Positions 1 through 8,775 of a DNA stretch of 26,047 bases are shown here, piece after piece (the first letter of the stretch is position 1; each line of letters starts with the position of its first letter). Under the pieces are notes generated by a model. The model ran no database searches. It was not told the origin of the DNA and saw nothing but the letters and a program-made list of their open reading frames with translations. Made by a program: the position numbers and the translations under genes. This DNA comes from Chara braunii (lineage: Eukaryota > Streptophyta > Charophyceae > Charales > Characeae): positions 594,911-620,957 of the forward strand of contig BFEA01000176.1 in assembly GCA_003427395.1 (NCBI GenBank), given 5' to 3'.

Positions 1-76
1 TCTATAACCAGCTTTTGTCTACTAGGGAGAGTGGTACGAGCATCGTCCCCTACTTGTAGGCCCTACTGTTGGCTGC

Positions 77-130
77 CCCAGTCTATTGGTGGGCGGCCGT
101 ACCTGCTGGATATCGGGTCCAGTGTCCCAG
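77..130 (-). repeat. Retroelement 3'-tail hairpin repeat, copy A
   Basis: Read on the minus strand, this segment has the family's first hairpin (an arm containing CACTGGACCC and its partner TATCCAGCAGG), followed by CCCACCAATAGACTGGGGC, which matches the second hairpin region. The sequence just upstream on the minus strand (CAACTTGCAGGTATTCGG) also resembles that of the copy at 19101-19212. No poly-A follows, so the 3' end is lost or replaced. Confidence 0.6.
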
Positions 131-316
131 TGATACTATAGTGTGTACATAATCCGAATACCTGCAAGTTGGTAGTGGATGACGAGATATGAAAAAAATG
201 GATATTGAAAGTGATTAGTGATCCTTTATTATAAGTGCCATCGCCAGCATGGAGTGACTGGCAACAGCACTCTGCAGATGTGACAATTTTGTCACTTTTT
301 TAACCTTTTTCGATTG

Positions 317-349
<33 letters not shown>

Positions 350-953
350 GGTTAACCTCGTTGTATCGTACGTTTTTGTCAACCGCTCACCAAATCGTAT
401 TTTGAATCCTTTTCTGAAAGCATAGTCGGTCTCGGTCTTATGGTGTTATCTGAATTCTGAAAGCAATAGTCAGACATCTGCTTCTGTGACTGCGGCAGGA
501 TATGCCCTACGATGGACATAGCTCCCTTTTCAGGCACTGCCTGGCATCGCTGCATATTGATCCATCTCAAGCCCGACTTGTTCTGACGTCAGTGCCGGGA
601 GGTTCAGAATGTTGATTCATTTCCTCATTTAGCACAGAAACCAGGGGTGTAGGTGCGTAATTTTTTTGGATGGAGTGCTTAATGTGCATGGCAGTCCATG
701 TCAAGATTGTTTGTGTGGGTTTAGAACGGATGAACCATGGGGGTGCGTTTAGAATGGGTGAACGAACCATGGGTGTCGGTTTAGAACGGCCGAACCATGG
801 GGGTGGTTATTGAAAGGTCGTGTCGTTTTTGACTGCAATTCGCTTATTGAGGCTTTGCAGCTCTTGCTGCAGCACCACTGTCGATTTGATTCTCCTTTTC
901 TGTTCCTTTTTCTTTCAAATCTTTTTGTTCTTTTTTTTTTTGGGGGGGGGGGT
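131..953. other. Anonymous sequence with a 30-base poly-T
   Basis: No gene is recognisable here. A homopolymer of about 30 T lies near 319-348. Three near copies of a short phrase containing GAACCATGGG occur at about 730-800, suggesting a small degenerate tandem repeat. A run of T followed by a run of G lies at about 930-951. Short open frames here look like chance. Confidence 0.5.
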
Positions 954-1020
954 TGCCTGGATTTGAGTCCAGGTCTGTCTTTTGACTGTTCATGGGTGTA
1001 CCAACTGAGCTATTGCTTCT
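954..1020 (-). repeat. tRNA-derived SINE-like head (degenerate)
   Basis: The minus strand reads AATAGCTCAGTTGG, a good match to an internal pol III box A, then after about 30 bases GGACTCAAATCC, a box B-like element inside a CCTGG/CCAGG stem. The second half of the D stem is missing and the T loop has one base too many, so this is not a functional tRNA. A-rich sequence follows on the minus strand and a 27-base poly-A precedes it, a setting typical of retroposed SINEs. The parental tRNA is not identifiable. Confidence 0.45.
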
Positions 1021-1084
1021 TTTTTTTTTTTTTTTTTTTTTTTTTTTGAGAAGGCATGCTCCAAGCTATTCGTGGGGAGTTGCT
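1021..1084 (-). repeat. Retroelement 3'-tail with poly-A, copy B
   Basis: On the minus strand, CTCCCCACGAATAG followed by CTTGGAGCATG repeats the second hairpin of the tail family (GCTCC/GGAGC stem). It runs straight into 27 A. The same hairpin followed by poly-A occurs at 16945-17017 and 19060-19122. The first hairpin is not visible, so this copy is truncated on its 5' side. Confidence 0.6.
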
Positions 1085-1433
1085 AATTTGGTTTGATTCT
1101 AAAATACAGGGGCGGTTAACAGTTGTCAGATTCTGAAAAAAAAAAAAAACAGTTAGGGGGTACTCACACACAAATACTTTTTTTTACTTTTTGAGGACAA
1201 GGACTTTTTTTTACTTTTTGAGGGATGCAATTGCGGTCAGATGCATCCAGGTCTTGTGATAAATGCGGTCAGATACAGATTTAAGATAGAACTGCTTTAT
1301 TCTCGATCATTTATGGATTGAGTCTCTGTCCTCTGGAGCACATGACGACAAAGAAAAATATTTGCAGTGTTATTGGAGTAATAATGTGCTCTTTATATCT
1401 ACATAATAGTATGATAATACATATGTATGGTGT
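1085..1433. other. Anonymous sequence
   Basis: Nothing gene-like is seen. A short poly-A lies at about 1136-1149, and the phrase CTTTTTTTTACTTTTTGAGG occurs twice at about 1177-1223. Confidence 0.4.
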
Positions 1434-2117
1434 GCACCTCAGGGCATCAGTTGTTGGGCAGTCTTTGATGCGTAACCACAGCCCGGTGTTAAGGTGGATT
1501 ATCACTTACAGTGTAATCAGTCAGGGGGGGGATTCTGCAGACTGTCGAGTGTTCAGCCTCCTGATGACTCGGTCGGTGAAACTCCGACGAAACAATTTGT
1601 CACAGCCCCTTGTTTGTTGTCCTCTTCTCTCCCTCCCTCTCTGCCCCTACGGTTTACCGGGCAAACTCGGACGAAACAGTTTTTGTCACAGCCCATTGTT
1701 TGTTGTCCTCTTCTCCCTTTTGTCCCTCTCTGCCTATATGGTTTACCGGGCAAGAAGAGGACAACAAACGAGGGGCTGTGACAAAAACTGTTTCGTTGGA
1801 GTTTCCCTGACTCGTCAGGAGGCTGAGTGGGTGAGCCGTAGGCAGAGAGGGAGAAGAGGATAACAAACGAGGAGCTGTGACAAACTGGGATGCTGGACCC
1901 GGTATCCAGCACAACTGTCACTCCCGGGTTGAGATGTCGAGGAAAAACTGTTTCGGCGGAGTTTCACCGACTCATCAGGAGGCTGAACCCTCAACAGTCT
2001 GCAGAATCACCCCCCTGACTGATTACACAGTGTAAGTGATAACCCACCTAAACTGCGGTTGTGGTAAAGCAGCAAAGACTGCCCGGCAACTGCAGTGATA
2101 GATACCCGGAGGTGGGG
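1434..2117. mobile_element. Foldback (long inverted-repeat) element
   Basis: The left end (about 1434-1600) reappears inverted at the right end (about 1960-2117). Phrases such as GGGCAGTCTTTG, TTATCACTTACA, GTAATCAGTCAGGGGGG, GATTCTGCAGACTGT and TTCAGCCTCCTGATGA are matched on the opposite strand in the same order. The arms are at least 150 bases. Inside is a nested arrangement: two direct units of about 90 bases (TTGTTTGTTGTCCTCTTCTC with GGTTTACCGGGCA), followed by inverted copies of the same unit at about 1752-1800 and 1845-1885. No transposase frame is present. A clean target-site duplication was not identified, so the outer borders are approximate. A copy of the tail-family first hairpin sits inside at 1890-1911. 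Confidence 0.75.
1890..1911 (+). repeat. Tail-family first hairpin, copy C
   Basis: TGCTGGACCC and GGTATCCAGCA form a short stem (GCTGGA with TCCAGC). It is embedded between the inner and outer arms of the foldback element. The second hairpin and poly-A are absent. Confidence 0.5.
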
Positions 2118-2405
2118 ACCGCCAACCACTGCCCTCAAGGAAGGTACCTGTGACTAAAATCAAAGCAGACTATCACTCACCCACACCGGATGGAACACTC
2201 TATATAGACGGTCGGTTCACACCCCATCACAAGCCAGCAAAGCATCCATGAGACACAGAAAGGTCTATTGCAGCCAAAAAATACACTCCAGACATGCCGC
2301 TAGCACTAGAGGCACAGCATGACCGTGTAGTGATGGCCCCGACCACAGTCAACCAACCCGACGGAAGAAAACCATAGCAGGGTGCTGTCGGACTTGTGGT
2401 ATATA
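2118..2405. other. Anonymous sequence beside the foldback element
   Basis: No coding or RNA feature is recognised. CTATATAGACGG at about 2200 looks like a TATA box, but nothing gene-like lies downstream, so it is not called as a promoter. Confidence 0.4.
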
Positions 2406-2555
2406 TTGTCAAAAATTGAACTGCCTGGTAAACCGGCGGCAGAGAGGGAGAAGAGGACAACAATCTTTTCTTTTCTTTTTTTTTTTCTTTTTTTTTTGTT
2501 TTTTTTTTGTTTTTTTTTTTTCTTGAAGAGGACAACAATCGAGGTGCTGTATATA
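2406..2555. repeat. Fragments of the foldback inner unit split by T-rich filler
   Basis: GGTAAACCGGCGGCAGAGAG followed by GGAGAAGAGGACAACAATC repeats the inverted inner unit of the 1434-2117 element. After a T/C-rich low-complexity stretch (about 2465-2522), GAAGAGGACAACAATCGAGG starts again. The copy therefore seems to be interrupted by simple-sequence expansion, or it is two partial copies. Confidence 0.6.
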
Positions 2556-2814
2556 TAAATTTGCAGCTGGGTCGGAATGTTTGATAAGTTCCAAATAATG
2601 GGAACTACCCAATAATAAATAAGAAAAAAAACCAACAAGAAAGAAATTACACTCTCAAGTTTGAGGGCGGTGGAGCAGTCTGATTGATTTTTGAGAGTTT
2701 TGCAGGTTGAAGATGCTTGATTATTGTTTTCAGGTCCTCATGAAGGGACGAGACGATGGAGTCTTTCTGACAACACTCGCGCAAATTTTTCAACTTTCAT
2801 ATTGAGAGTTGGTG

Positions 2815-3140
2815 GAGGGGTTGTCCCAAATACAGTTATGATGACACCTTGCATTTGGGTGAAAACAGTAGGGAATGTTGGCCCCAAATACAGGTATCTA
2901 CAGTCAAAAAATACATTAGGACTAAGTTAAGGATAGCATAATACAAAGTGAAATCTCTGCTTTTGCTTGCCTGTAAAAGTTGCCCCAAATACACAGCTAT
3001 TTAAATCACTGTATGTTGCATTCGGGTGAGAAGACAGAAGGGAGTCTGAAGTTGGTCGGGCAGGTGGTAGGTGATGGAGAGCCGATGTCTGCTCCGATTT
3101 TTTAAGTGTAGGCACTGTAGGGAATCTTGGCCCTGTGCAC
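2815..3140 (+). repeat. Degenerate tandem repeat
   Basis: The phrase TTGNCCCAAATACA recurs at about 2821, 2879 and 2981. TTGCATTTGGGTGA (about 2851) recurs as TTGCATTCGGGTGA (about 3017), and CAGTAGGGAATGTTGGCCCC recurs near 3115 in altered form. Spacing is irregular, so this is an old, decayed array. Confidence 0.5.
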
Positions 3141-4055
3141 AGGATAGAGAAGGATAGAGGGTATGAGGTTATAAACCACTAGTACACAGCCCCAGCCTTG
3201 CCGTCCGACAACTTGTCTACGCAAGAAAACGAGGCCGAAACGTCAAACGCGGGGCCTGGCGTTAAGAGATTGGATCGGTGGTAGGCTGGTAGCGATTTGG
3301 ATTCCCGCTTCCAGAATTCAAGGTGTCAGGCCCGTGGCCCAGGTGGGCTCATGTACCACCAGTACCCTAAGTTTCCCATATATCGGCTGCAGGGCCCCTC
3401 ACCGCGGCTTTCGGACGGGCCCGAAATGCGCCATGGGCCGTCAATGACATTTATCAATTGTGGCCTGGCCCCCAAAGTTGCCCCGAGTTAACCGCCGCCC
3501 ACGTATTTGTTGTGCAAGCAGGGAAAGGCAGTGGTGGTTTCATTCGATATTGGCGTTTGACATTTGAACTTCACATAAGATGGACAAGAGATGTGTGGGA
3601 GGTTAAGAGATGGGTGGGAGGTTAGTCCTTCTCCTGTGGGGAAGTAAGCAGTGCATCGTGCCAATGTTTCAATATATTTAACTAGGGAATCTGTCGTCAG
3701 AGCTCGTCCAGTGTTTGAACCTATTGATTCATGTCTGCTTGGTAAATATGAGCCTTGGATACTGGGCCCGCTTCAAAGAAACAAACAAAAAAAAAAATTC
3801 GCATCATGCCTCGTCGAAACATACAAGACGCAGAAAGACAGTGTGCAGGCAATCAGTGAGACAGTTAAACCATGAGTATGCGGCCCATACATAGACTGGG
3901 GCCCTATGTTGCTAATGCGCCACATTTTTAGTGGGTCTTTGTGTATAGGACCGAGATGGCTAGCCAAAAGTATGCCCGAATCAGCTCGGACTGAAACGGT
4001 GCGCAGGCCGAATTGCCGCTCGGCATCGATAGTTGGGCGAAGTACACTCCTGGTT
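3141..4055. other. Anonymous sequence
   Basis: No gene or clear element is recognised. The phrase CGATAGTTGGGCGAAGTAC at about 4027 has a near match at about 13786 (CGATAGCTGGGCCAAGTACG), next to the LINE tail, so at least its right edge is dispersed-repeat sequence. Confidence 0.4.
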
Positions 4056-4154
4056 TAACAACTTCAACTATGTCAGGCGACAAACAAGGAGTCTACCATC
4101 ATTTTCATTGACTTTGACAAGGCGTATAACTTTGGTATAAGTTGGCCTCTTAGG
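4056..4154 (+). mobile_element. Non-LTR reverse transcriptase fragment (motif A)
   Basis: In the frame starting at 4083, translation gives NKESTIIFIDFDKAYNF and then GISWPLR. The F-x-D-F-x-K-A-Y block matches motif A (palm) of LINE reverse transcriptases. The GAC at 4110 would be the catalytic Asp, and a following 'D/N-x-x-x-x-W' pattern as in 'KAYD..SW' is common in L1-like elements. A stop lies at 4056 and no other RT motif was found around it, so only about 25-30 codons survive. The fragment is too short to assign to a clade with certainty. A chance match to so ordered a motif is possible but unlikely. Confidence 0.55.
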
Positions 4155-5160
4155 CTCTAAAGACTTTTTTTTTAGGCTCTAATACGTAATAGTTAAAAGT
4201 GAAATATTTTGCTGGCATGAGGAAATTGAGCTTTGAAGGGTGGTTTTGATTTGATCATCCTTCGAAAAGTGAACTGACCCTGACCCATGTTGCGGGTTGA
4301 TCATCTCCAATGAACGTATGCTAATACTTCTTAAAGGTACGGCGTCCGTGATACATCCAAAATCTGGCGTGAAACGCTGGGAGGGAAAAAAGTTGCTTTT
4401 GTTGCGCCAGCAAAATATTTCAATTTTAATGAAACGGCAGTTTATGATGTATGGATTGGGATTTTCTCGATAGCTGCCTCGTAGGTATTGGGAAGGACTT
4501 CAGAACATCATGGGGATGTTCTCTGCTCAGCACAGGACAGTGGTGACCACTGACCAATGTATTTGCAAATCGCCACCTCTCCCCGCTATTTCAACTTTAG
4601 AGGACAATAGGACAAACTTCGACAAAGGGGTATCAAATGGCCCCCAATTTATTTTTTTTGGGCCCAATTCCTGATGTGACCTTTTGTTCCCGAGCTACCC
4701 CAGGCAGTGTCTAATGGAGAACTGCCCAAGGTCTAACCTATGAGAGCCCTATTCCCGGCACTTCCCCCGTACCTACCACAGCTGTTTCTGTTTGCTTTCG
4801 GTGCGAAAGTATGCAAGTCCACATGTCACTGTGTAGCATGTGCAGGTCTGTTTTATGTTCTGTGCTGGTCTGTATGCTGTAGGTAAGGTTCCCCCCCCCG
4901 CAGCCCGCCCCATGTTTGTGTCCATCTATCCGTGATCGAACTCCTCGCCCTGTAATGTACAAGTCTGTAGGTCTGTATCGTAAATCTGTTGATGTCCACT
5001 ATAGTATAACACCTCATCTAAGCTACCCCCCTCCTCCAGCCCCTGACCAGCTCAGGTTACAGGACAGCGCGACCCGTCCAGGCTAGCAGCCTGAACCTTG
5101 TGGGGAGGATTTTCACAACCTCAAGTATAGAAAGAGAAAAGGGAAATAAGAAGATGAAAA
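4155..5160. other. Anonymous sequence
   Basis: No coding frame, RNA gene or clean repeat is recognised. A few AGGTCTGT phrases (about 4840-4990) recur without regular spacing, and there is a run of nine C near 4891. Confidence 0.4.
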
Positions 5161-5163
5161 AAG

Positions 5164-5164
5164 T

Positions 5165-5198
<34 letters not shown>

Positions 5199-5215
5199 TG
5201 ATGATGAGAATGGTT
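5164..5215 (+). repeat. (GAT)n microsatellite
   Basis: About eleven uninterrupted GAT units followed by imperfect ones, then a run of 12-13 C at about 5252. Confidence 0.9.
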
Positions 5216-5299
5216 GATGAAGGGGTGATGAGAATGAAGACTTTTTCTCCTCCCCCCCCCCCCCTTCCTCTCCTACTTTTCACGCTGATTAAGAGCAAT

Positions 5300-5480
5300 C
5301 CGCATCAGCCCCAACTAGGGTCAAACCCACTCCTCACATTCTCCCTACAAGGCATACAGCTCCCCAAAAAGTATGCCTCGATCAAACCTTTCCCCCTATC
5401 TCCCACCGCTAGGCTATGTGGCACCCGCGGCCTAGGCCACGGGCTATTCGGCCGCTGAGGCCCAAAAAGTCTGCCGCGGC
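5300..5480 (-). repeat. GC-rich dispersed repeat, possibly SINE-like
   Basis: On the minus strand, CACATAGCCTAGCGGTGGGA resembles a pol III box A (TAGCCTAGCGG), and GGGTTTGACCC farther on resembles box B. Their spacing (about 85-90 bases) is too long for a plain tRNA. The outer part (GCGGCCTAGGCCACGGG with a TATGTG phrase) is shared with 8110-8205 in opposite orientation, so it is dispersed. The GAT array lies at the presumed 3' end on the minus strand, as a simple-repeat tail might. Confidence 0.35.
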
Positions 5481-5541
5481 CAGGCCTAGTTTGCAGCTGG
5501 ACTTTTTGGATATTTTTTTTGTGGTAAAAAAATAACTGAAG

Positions 5542-5602
5542 AAAAAAAAAAATGGGGTTGTAGGGTTTTGAAAACCCTACAGCCCCATTTTTTTTTTTTT
5601 TT
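5542..5602. repeat. Near-perfect 28-base-pair palindrome
   Basis: An A-run followed by TGGGGTTGTAGGGTTTT is mirrored across a single G (5570) by AAAACCCTACAGCCCCA and a T-run. One position (T/C in TTGTAGGG versus CTGTAGGG) would form a G-U pair in RNA. It may be a tiny foldback element or a relic of a hairpin MITE. No target-site duplication was identified. Confidence 0.85.
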
Positions 5603-5890
5603 GTGAATTCGACTTCATTCGTGATTTGTAAAAAATGAAAATAGCTGACCTAAGGGCCGGTCGACTAAACATGCCAATGGTGACAAAATTCATGTGAGCT
5701 ACTGAAGAATATGCAATGATCTTTTTCAGATCGATTTGTCATGCCTTTGGTAACTAGTCTGATTAGATCGACATTAAATCAAATCTGGGTATGTATATTG
5801 GAAAGGAGTCAATCCAGCCCCAGGTTCCCTATGACTGATATGGAGTTAGTCCTAAAAATTTTGCCAAGGTAATTGTTTTTTTTTTGTTTT
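5603..5890. other. Anonymous sequence
   Basis: Moderately AT-rich, with no recognisable gene or repeat. Confidence 0.4.
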
Positions 5891-5893
5891 CCC

Positions 5894-6105
5894 TTCTTCT
5901 TCTTCTTCTTCTGTGCTGATTGAATGATTGATTGATTGATTAGAAAAAACAAAAATTGAACGCGCTGATTTGTGTGTTGTGTGTGCGTGCCTGTGTTTAT
6001 GCGCGTGTGCGTGTGTGTGTGTGTGTGCGCGTGTGTTTATGCGTGTGCGTGTGTGTGTGTGTGCGCGTGCGCGTGTTTGTGTGCACTCTGTGTGTGTGTT
6101 AGGTG
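5894..6105 (+). repeat. Compound microsatellite (TTC)n, (TGAT)n, (TG)n
   Basis: About six TTC units at 5894-5912, four to five TGAT units at 5924-5941, and a long imperfect TG/GCG tract at about 5970-6105. The open frames across this tract on either strand are repeat artefacts. Confidence 0.9.
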
Positions 6106-6390
6106 AGATGAGTCTACTGCACCTTGCGATGCAGCGAGCCGCGTTTATATACGACACAACATTAATGCCAGTAACAAAGACATCACAGCATCGAATGAAT
6201 CACACCATGATCCAAGCGAATATTCCATTGCACTGGGTATGCATGACCTCACTAACTTCCCTAAAAGGACACAACGACTAGAGCTCGAGGGCATTGAGCC
6301 TTAAGCTGAAACAAACAATACGCAGCACCTAGGGGAAGGCAGAAAAAAGACAGCGAGGAAAAAAGGCATGCGGCATCAACAAAGGGCGAA

Positions 6391-6545
6391 GGCTGGAGGG
6401 CAAGGGGGAGGCGGGTGGGCGGACAAACAACATGCCGCACAACAAACAACACAAGGCAGCAAAACATATAGGCTGGAGGGCATGGGGGTGGCGGGTGGGC
6501 ATGCAAACGACACATAGTAACAAAGCACACTAGGAGAAAAGCATG
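6391..6545 (+). repeat. 80-base minisatellite, about two copies
   Basis: GGCTGGAGGGCAAGGGGGAG at 6391 recurs as GGCTGGAGGGCATGGGGGTG at 6471, each followed by GCGGGTGGGC and an A/C-rich stretch. A third weaker start (TAGATGGATGGGCAAGC) is seen near 6549. Confidence 0.8.
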
Positions 6546-6684
6546 GGGTAGATGGATGGGCAAGCAAACAGCGCAAGGCATCGAGGGAAACAACATCAAC
6601 ACAAACAACGACAATGCAAAAACAACCCCCCAAAAAAATACAAGTACAAACAACGCAAAGACTGGAAAAAAAAAATAAACAGAT

Positions 6685-6740
6685 GATGACAGATTGTTTC
6701 GACGGAGTTGCACCGCGACAATCTGCGGAGTCCCCGTATT
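6685..6740 (+). repeat. Short fragment of the foldback element family
   Basis: GATTGTTTCGACGGAGTTGC, then ACCGCGACAATCTGCGG, matches the right arm of the 1434-2117 element (GTTTCGGCGGAGTTTCACCG, then CAGTCTGCAGAATC) with a deletion between them. It lies inside the T-poor tract. Confidence 0.5.
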
Positions 6741-7086
6741 TGATGGTTTGGGTCATGAACCCTTTGACTCTTGTTGAAGGCAGACTGTCCCCAAGAGGAA
6801 CATAGCAGCGGGCAGCAACCGTGTGAAGCACCAGGCAACACAGTAGAGGCAACACGGCTGCACAACGCCAAAAACGACTGCAAGGAACGACACGGCACGC
6901 CAAACTCGCAGCAGGGCACCCAAGCAGTGAAGCACGAGGCAACACTACCAAGACAACCACACTGCAAAGGACGAGAGGGCAAGCGGAGCAGCAGCAGAGG
7001 GACCATGCTGAGGGGCACAAGGCAACCCCAACACGGCAACCAAACTACAGGGCGCTCAAGCAAAGGACCCGGAAGGCACGACCAGC

Positions 7087-7322
7087 GGTCGATGGTTGAA
7101 TCATCTTACACCATTGTCATTAACTATCTGGTGGTTAGATGATGGGTTAATTGCTTCACTAGGGTGAAAGGGAGTCTTATGTACTGATGGTTTTGACGAA
7201 GATTCTGTGAAACTTTTAGCTCATTATTTAGAAGTTGTTTGGAATGTTTACACATATGTGGGACCCATTCAAAGAGATCGTAAATATGGAAATTATAGTA
7301 AAATATATTACCGACTCTGTTC
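7087..7322 (+). pseudogene. LAGLIDADG homing endonuclease fragment, organelle-like
   Basis: In the frame that begins at 7081, the translation runs RWLNHLTPLSLTIWWLDDG, then a stop (TGA 7165-7167), then KGVLCTDGFDEDSVKLLAHY and, after LEVVWNVYTYV, GPIQRDRKYGNYSKIYYRLC. This is the layout of the LAGLIDADG_2-type domain: a helix ending in the P-L-S-L-x-I-W-W-x-D-D-G motif with its acidic active-site residue, a beta segment K-G-V-L-C-T-D-x-F, a helix D-S-V-K-L-L-A-x-Y-L, and a terminal K-I-Y-Y-R strand. Such proteins are usually encoded in group I introns of mitochondria or plastids and cut intron-less alleles. Only about 75 codons remain of the usual 150-300. The first LAGLIDADG repeat and the start codon are missing. 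The segment is AT-richer than both flanks and splits the T-poor tract. UGA could mean Trp in some mitochondrial codes, but decay (for instance CGA to TGA) fits equally well. Confidence 0.8.
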
Positions 7323-7530
7323 CGAGGGCGGGCGGCAAGGCAGCGAAGCAGCGAAGCACAAGGCAACACCACAACCCAGCCACACCACACAGCGAAGATA
7401 GCAGCATGCCAAGAACAACCTGCGAGGCAAGTGGAACGAGCAGCAAAGCAGTGGTGGAGCGCAGACGGGGTCGTCCACACATCCAACACGGAGCAAAGCA
7501 GCACATCACCTACTCACATCACGGGTGAAC
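7323..7530 (+). other. T-depleted tract, right part
   Basis: The A/C/G-rich, T-poor composition of 6290-7080 resumes abruptly after the endonuclease fragment. GCGAAGCACAAGGCAACAC at about 7343 belongs to the same recurring phrase as in the left part, so the two parts were probably continuous before the insertion. Confidence 0.6.
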
Positions 7531-7778
7531 CCCACAGACTGTTGGTTCCCACCACCCATTGAGCCGGGAAGACACTCCGACGGGCATTCGTCATCACCTA
7601 CAGGCAACATAGACATCCCGAACCCAGCGCCCCCCTAAGAGTGAAGTTGGCACTCCAAACGAGGAGCCACTGACTGTTTGGCACTACCTAAGGGTGCTCA
7701 GTCGGGCACACAGAAAACTTCGAAAAAATCAGAAAGAGAACAAACAACAGAAGAAAAGAATGATAGATGTAAAACTGA

Positions 7779-7912
7779 TTGTGTGTGTGTGTGCGCGCAT
7801 GTGTGCGTGTGTGATGTGTGTGTGTGTGTGTGCGTGTGTGTGTGTGTGTGTGTGTGCGCCCGGGGAAGGGGAGGGAAGACCGCTCCCCCACCAACCAATC
7901 AATCAATCAATC

Positions 7913-7969
<57 letters not shown>
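7779..7969 (+). repeat. (TG)n microsatellite, (AATC)n and 50-base poly-T
   Basis: An imperfect TG tract at about 7779-7858 is followed by about four AATC units (7896-7913) and then about 53 T (7916-7968). A second T-run lies at 8003-8016. Open frames through it are simple-sequence artefacts. Confidence 0.9.
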
Positions 7970-7970
<1 letters not shown>

Positions 7971-8044
7971 TCTACACCAAAAACCACCCCCTTAAATTTC
8001 ACTTTTTTTTTTTTTACTGGCTTCCAGAGGGGGACACCATGCCA

Positions 8045-8205
8045 TGCGTAGGCAATGCGCCCTGTTTTTAGGCGCGCGGCTCCGCCTGCGAGTGGCGCGG
8101 CCGCGAAGGTTATTGGTCGTGCGGCCTAGGCCACGGGGTAGAGGCCGGCCTCTCGGCCATGGACGAGGCCGCAGGATCTACGGTCCTGGGGGTCACATAG
8201 CCGCT
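8045..8205 (+). repeat. GC-rich dispersed repeat, second copy
   Basis: GCGGCCTAGGCCACGGGGTA and GGTCACATAGCCGCTGGGA correspond to the block at 5400-5480 in opposite orientation. The segment is rich in short palindromes (GGCCGGCC, GCGGCCGC). The function is unknown; it may be part of a SINE family. Confidence 0.4.
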
Positions 8206-8219
8206 GGGATATAATGCCA

Positions 8220-8400
8220 GCCCCAGATTAAGAGGAATTTCCCTAATGATTACCTTCGTGATGAAGAGCAACTCCCCTATTGAAGACCTCCCTGATGAAG
8301 AACAACTGCATCCCAGATGATGACCTCCCTGTTGATAATGATGGCCAGCGTTGTGATGATGCTGACGAATAGCTCCCTAATGATCTCCCTCCACACACTC
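8220..8400 (+). repeat. Degenerate short tandem repeat (TCCCTRATGA phrase)
   Basis: TCCCTAATGA, TCCCTGATGAAGAACAAC, TCCCTGTTGATAATGA and TCCCTAATGATC recur between about 8237 and 8385 at irregular spacing, with GATGAAGAGCAACT and GATGAAGAACAACT as the best-matched pair. Confidence 0.5.
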
Positions 8401-8689
8401 CAATGCTATGATAACTCTTGCGCCTTGGTTAACCAAGGGCTAACTCAACGCACCGGCCAACAGGTAAGTCTCCGACGCTACGGCTGGCCTCACGCTACTT
8501 CCATTGATAGAACATGGAAAAGGCAAAGATGGAGTGCTTTTGGGAGTGTTGTTGGCACGAGTGAATGTAGTGTGCATTGCTGCCACGAGCACTGCACTAT
8601 GTAGCGTGCATTGCTGTCGCGAGCACTGTTGCAGTAGACATACACACACGGGGATGAAGTACCATGAGGCCAGCCGCGAGGTCCAAGAC

Positions 8690-8775
8690 TTACACACACA
8701 CACACACACACACACATAGACATACACACACAGACATACACACACACACAGACATACACACACGCACACACACAA
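8690..8775 (+). repeat. (CA)n microsatellite
   Basis: An ACAC tract interrupted several times by AGACAT. Confidence 0.9.

Larger units (their letters stand above)
6290..7080 (+). other. T-depleted tract, left part
   Basis: The plus strand here is very poor in T: 6841-6900 and 6901-6960 each hold only about three T in 60 bases, while A, C and G are all common. Phrases such as GTGAAGCACCAGGCAACAC (about 6823) and GTGAAGCACGAGGCAACAC (about 6930) recur, with a third at about 7343 beyond the insert at 7081-7320. The complementary strand is correspondingly poor in A, which by itself removes stop codons and creates long spurious minus-strand frames. Confidence 0.7.

Noticed and set aside
2195-2215. 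CTATATAGACGG as a core promoter
   Set aside because: No transcript-like feature or open frame of substance lies downstream.
5552-5580. TAGGGTTTT resembles an algal telomere unit
   Set aside because: It occurs once per arm of a palindrome and is not tandemly repeated.
6376-7020. Minus-strand frame of 214 codons, Cys/Leu-rich
   Set aside because: It is the complement of the T-poor tract, where stop codons are rare by composition, and it crosses minisatellite units and a foldback fragment.
7818-8071. Frames through TG, CA and poly-T tracts (also at 5852-6281 and 8440-8892)
   Set aside because: Translations are Cys-Val, His-Thr and poly-Phe runs produced by microsatellites.
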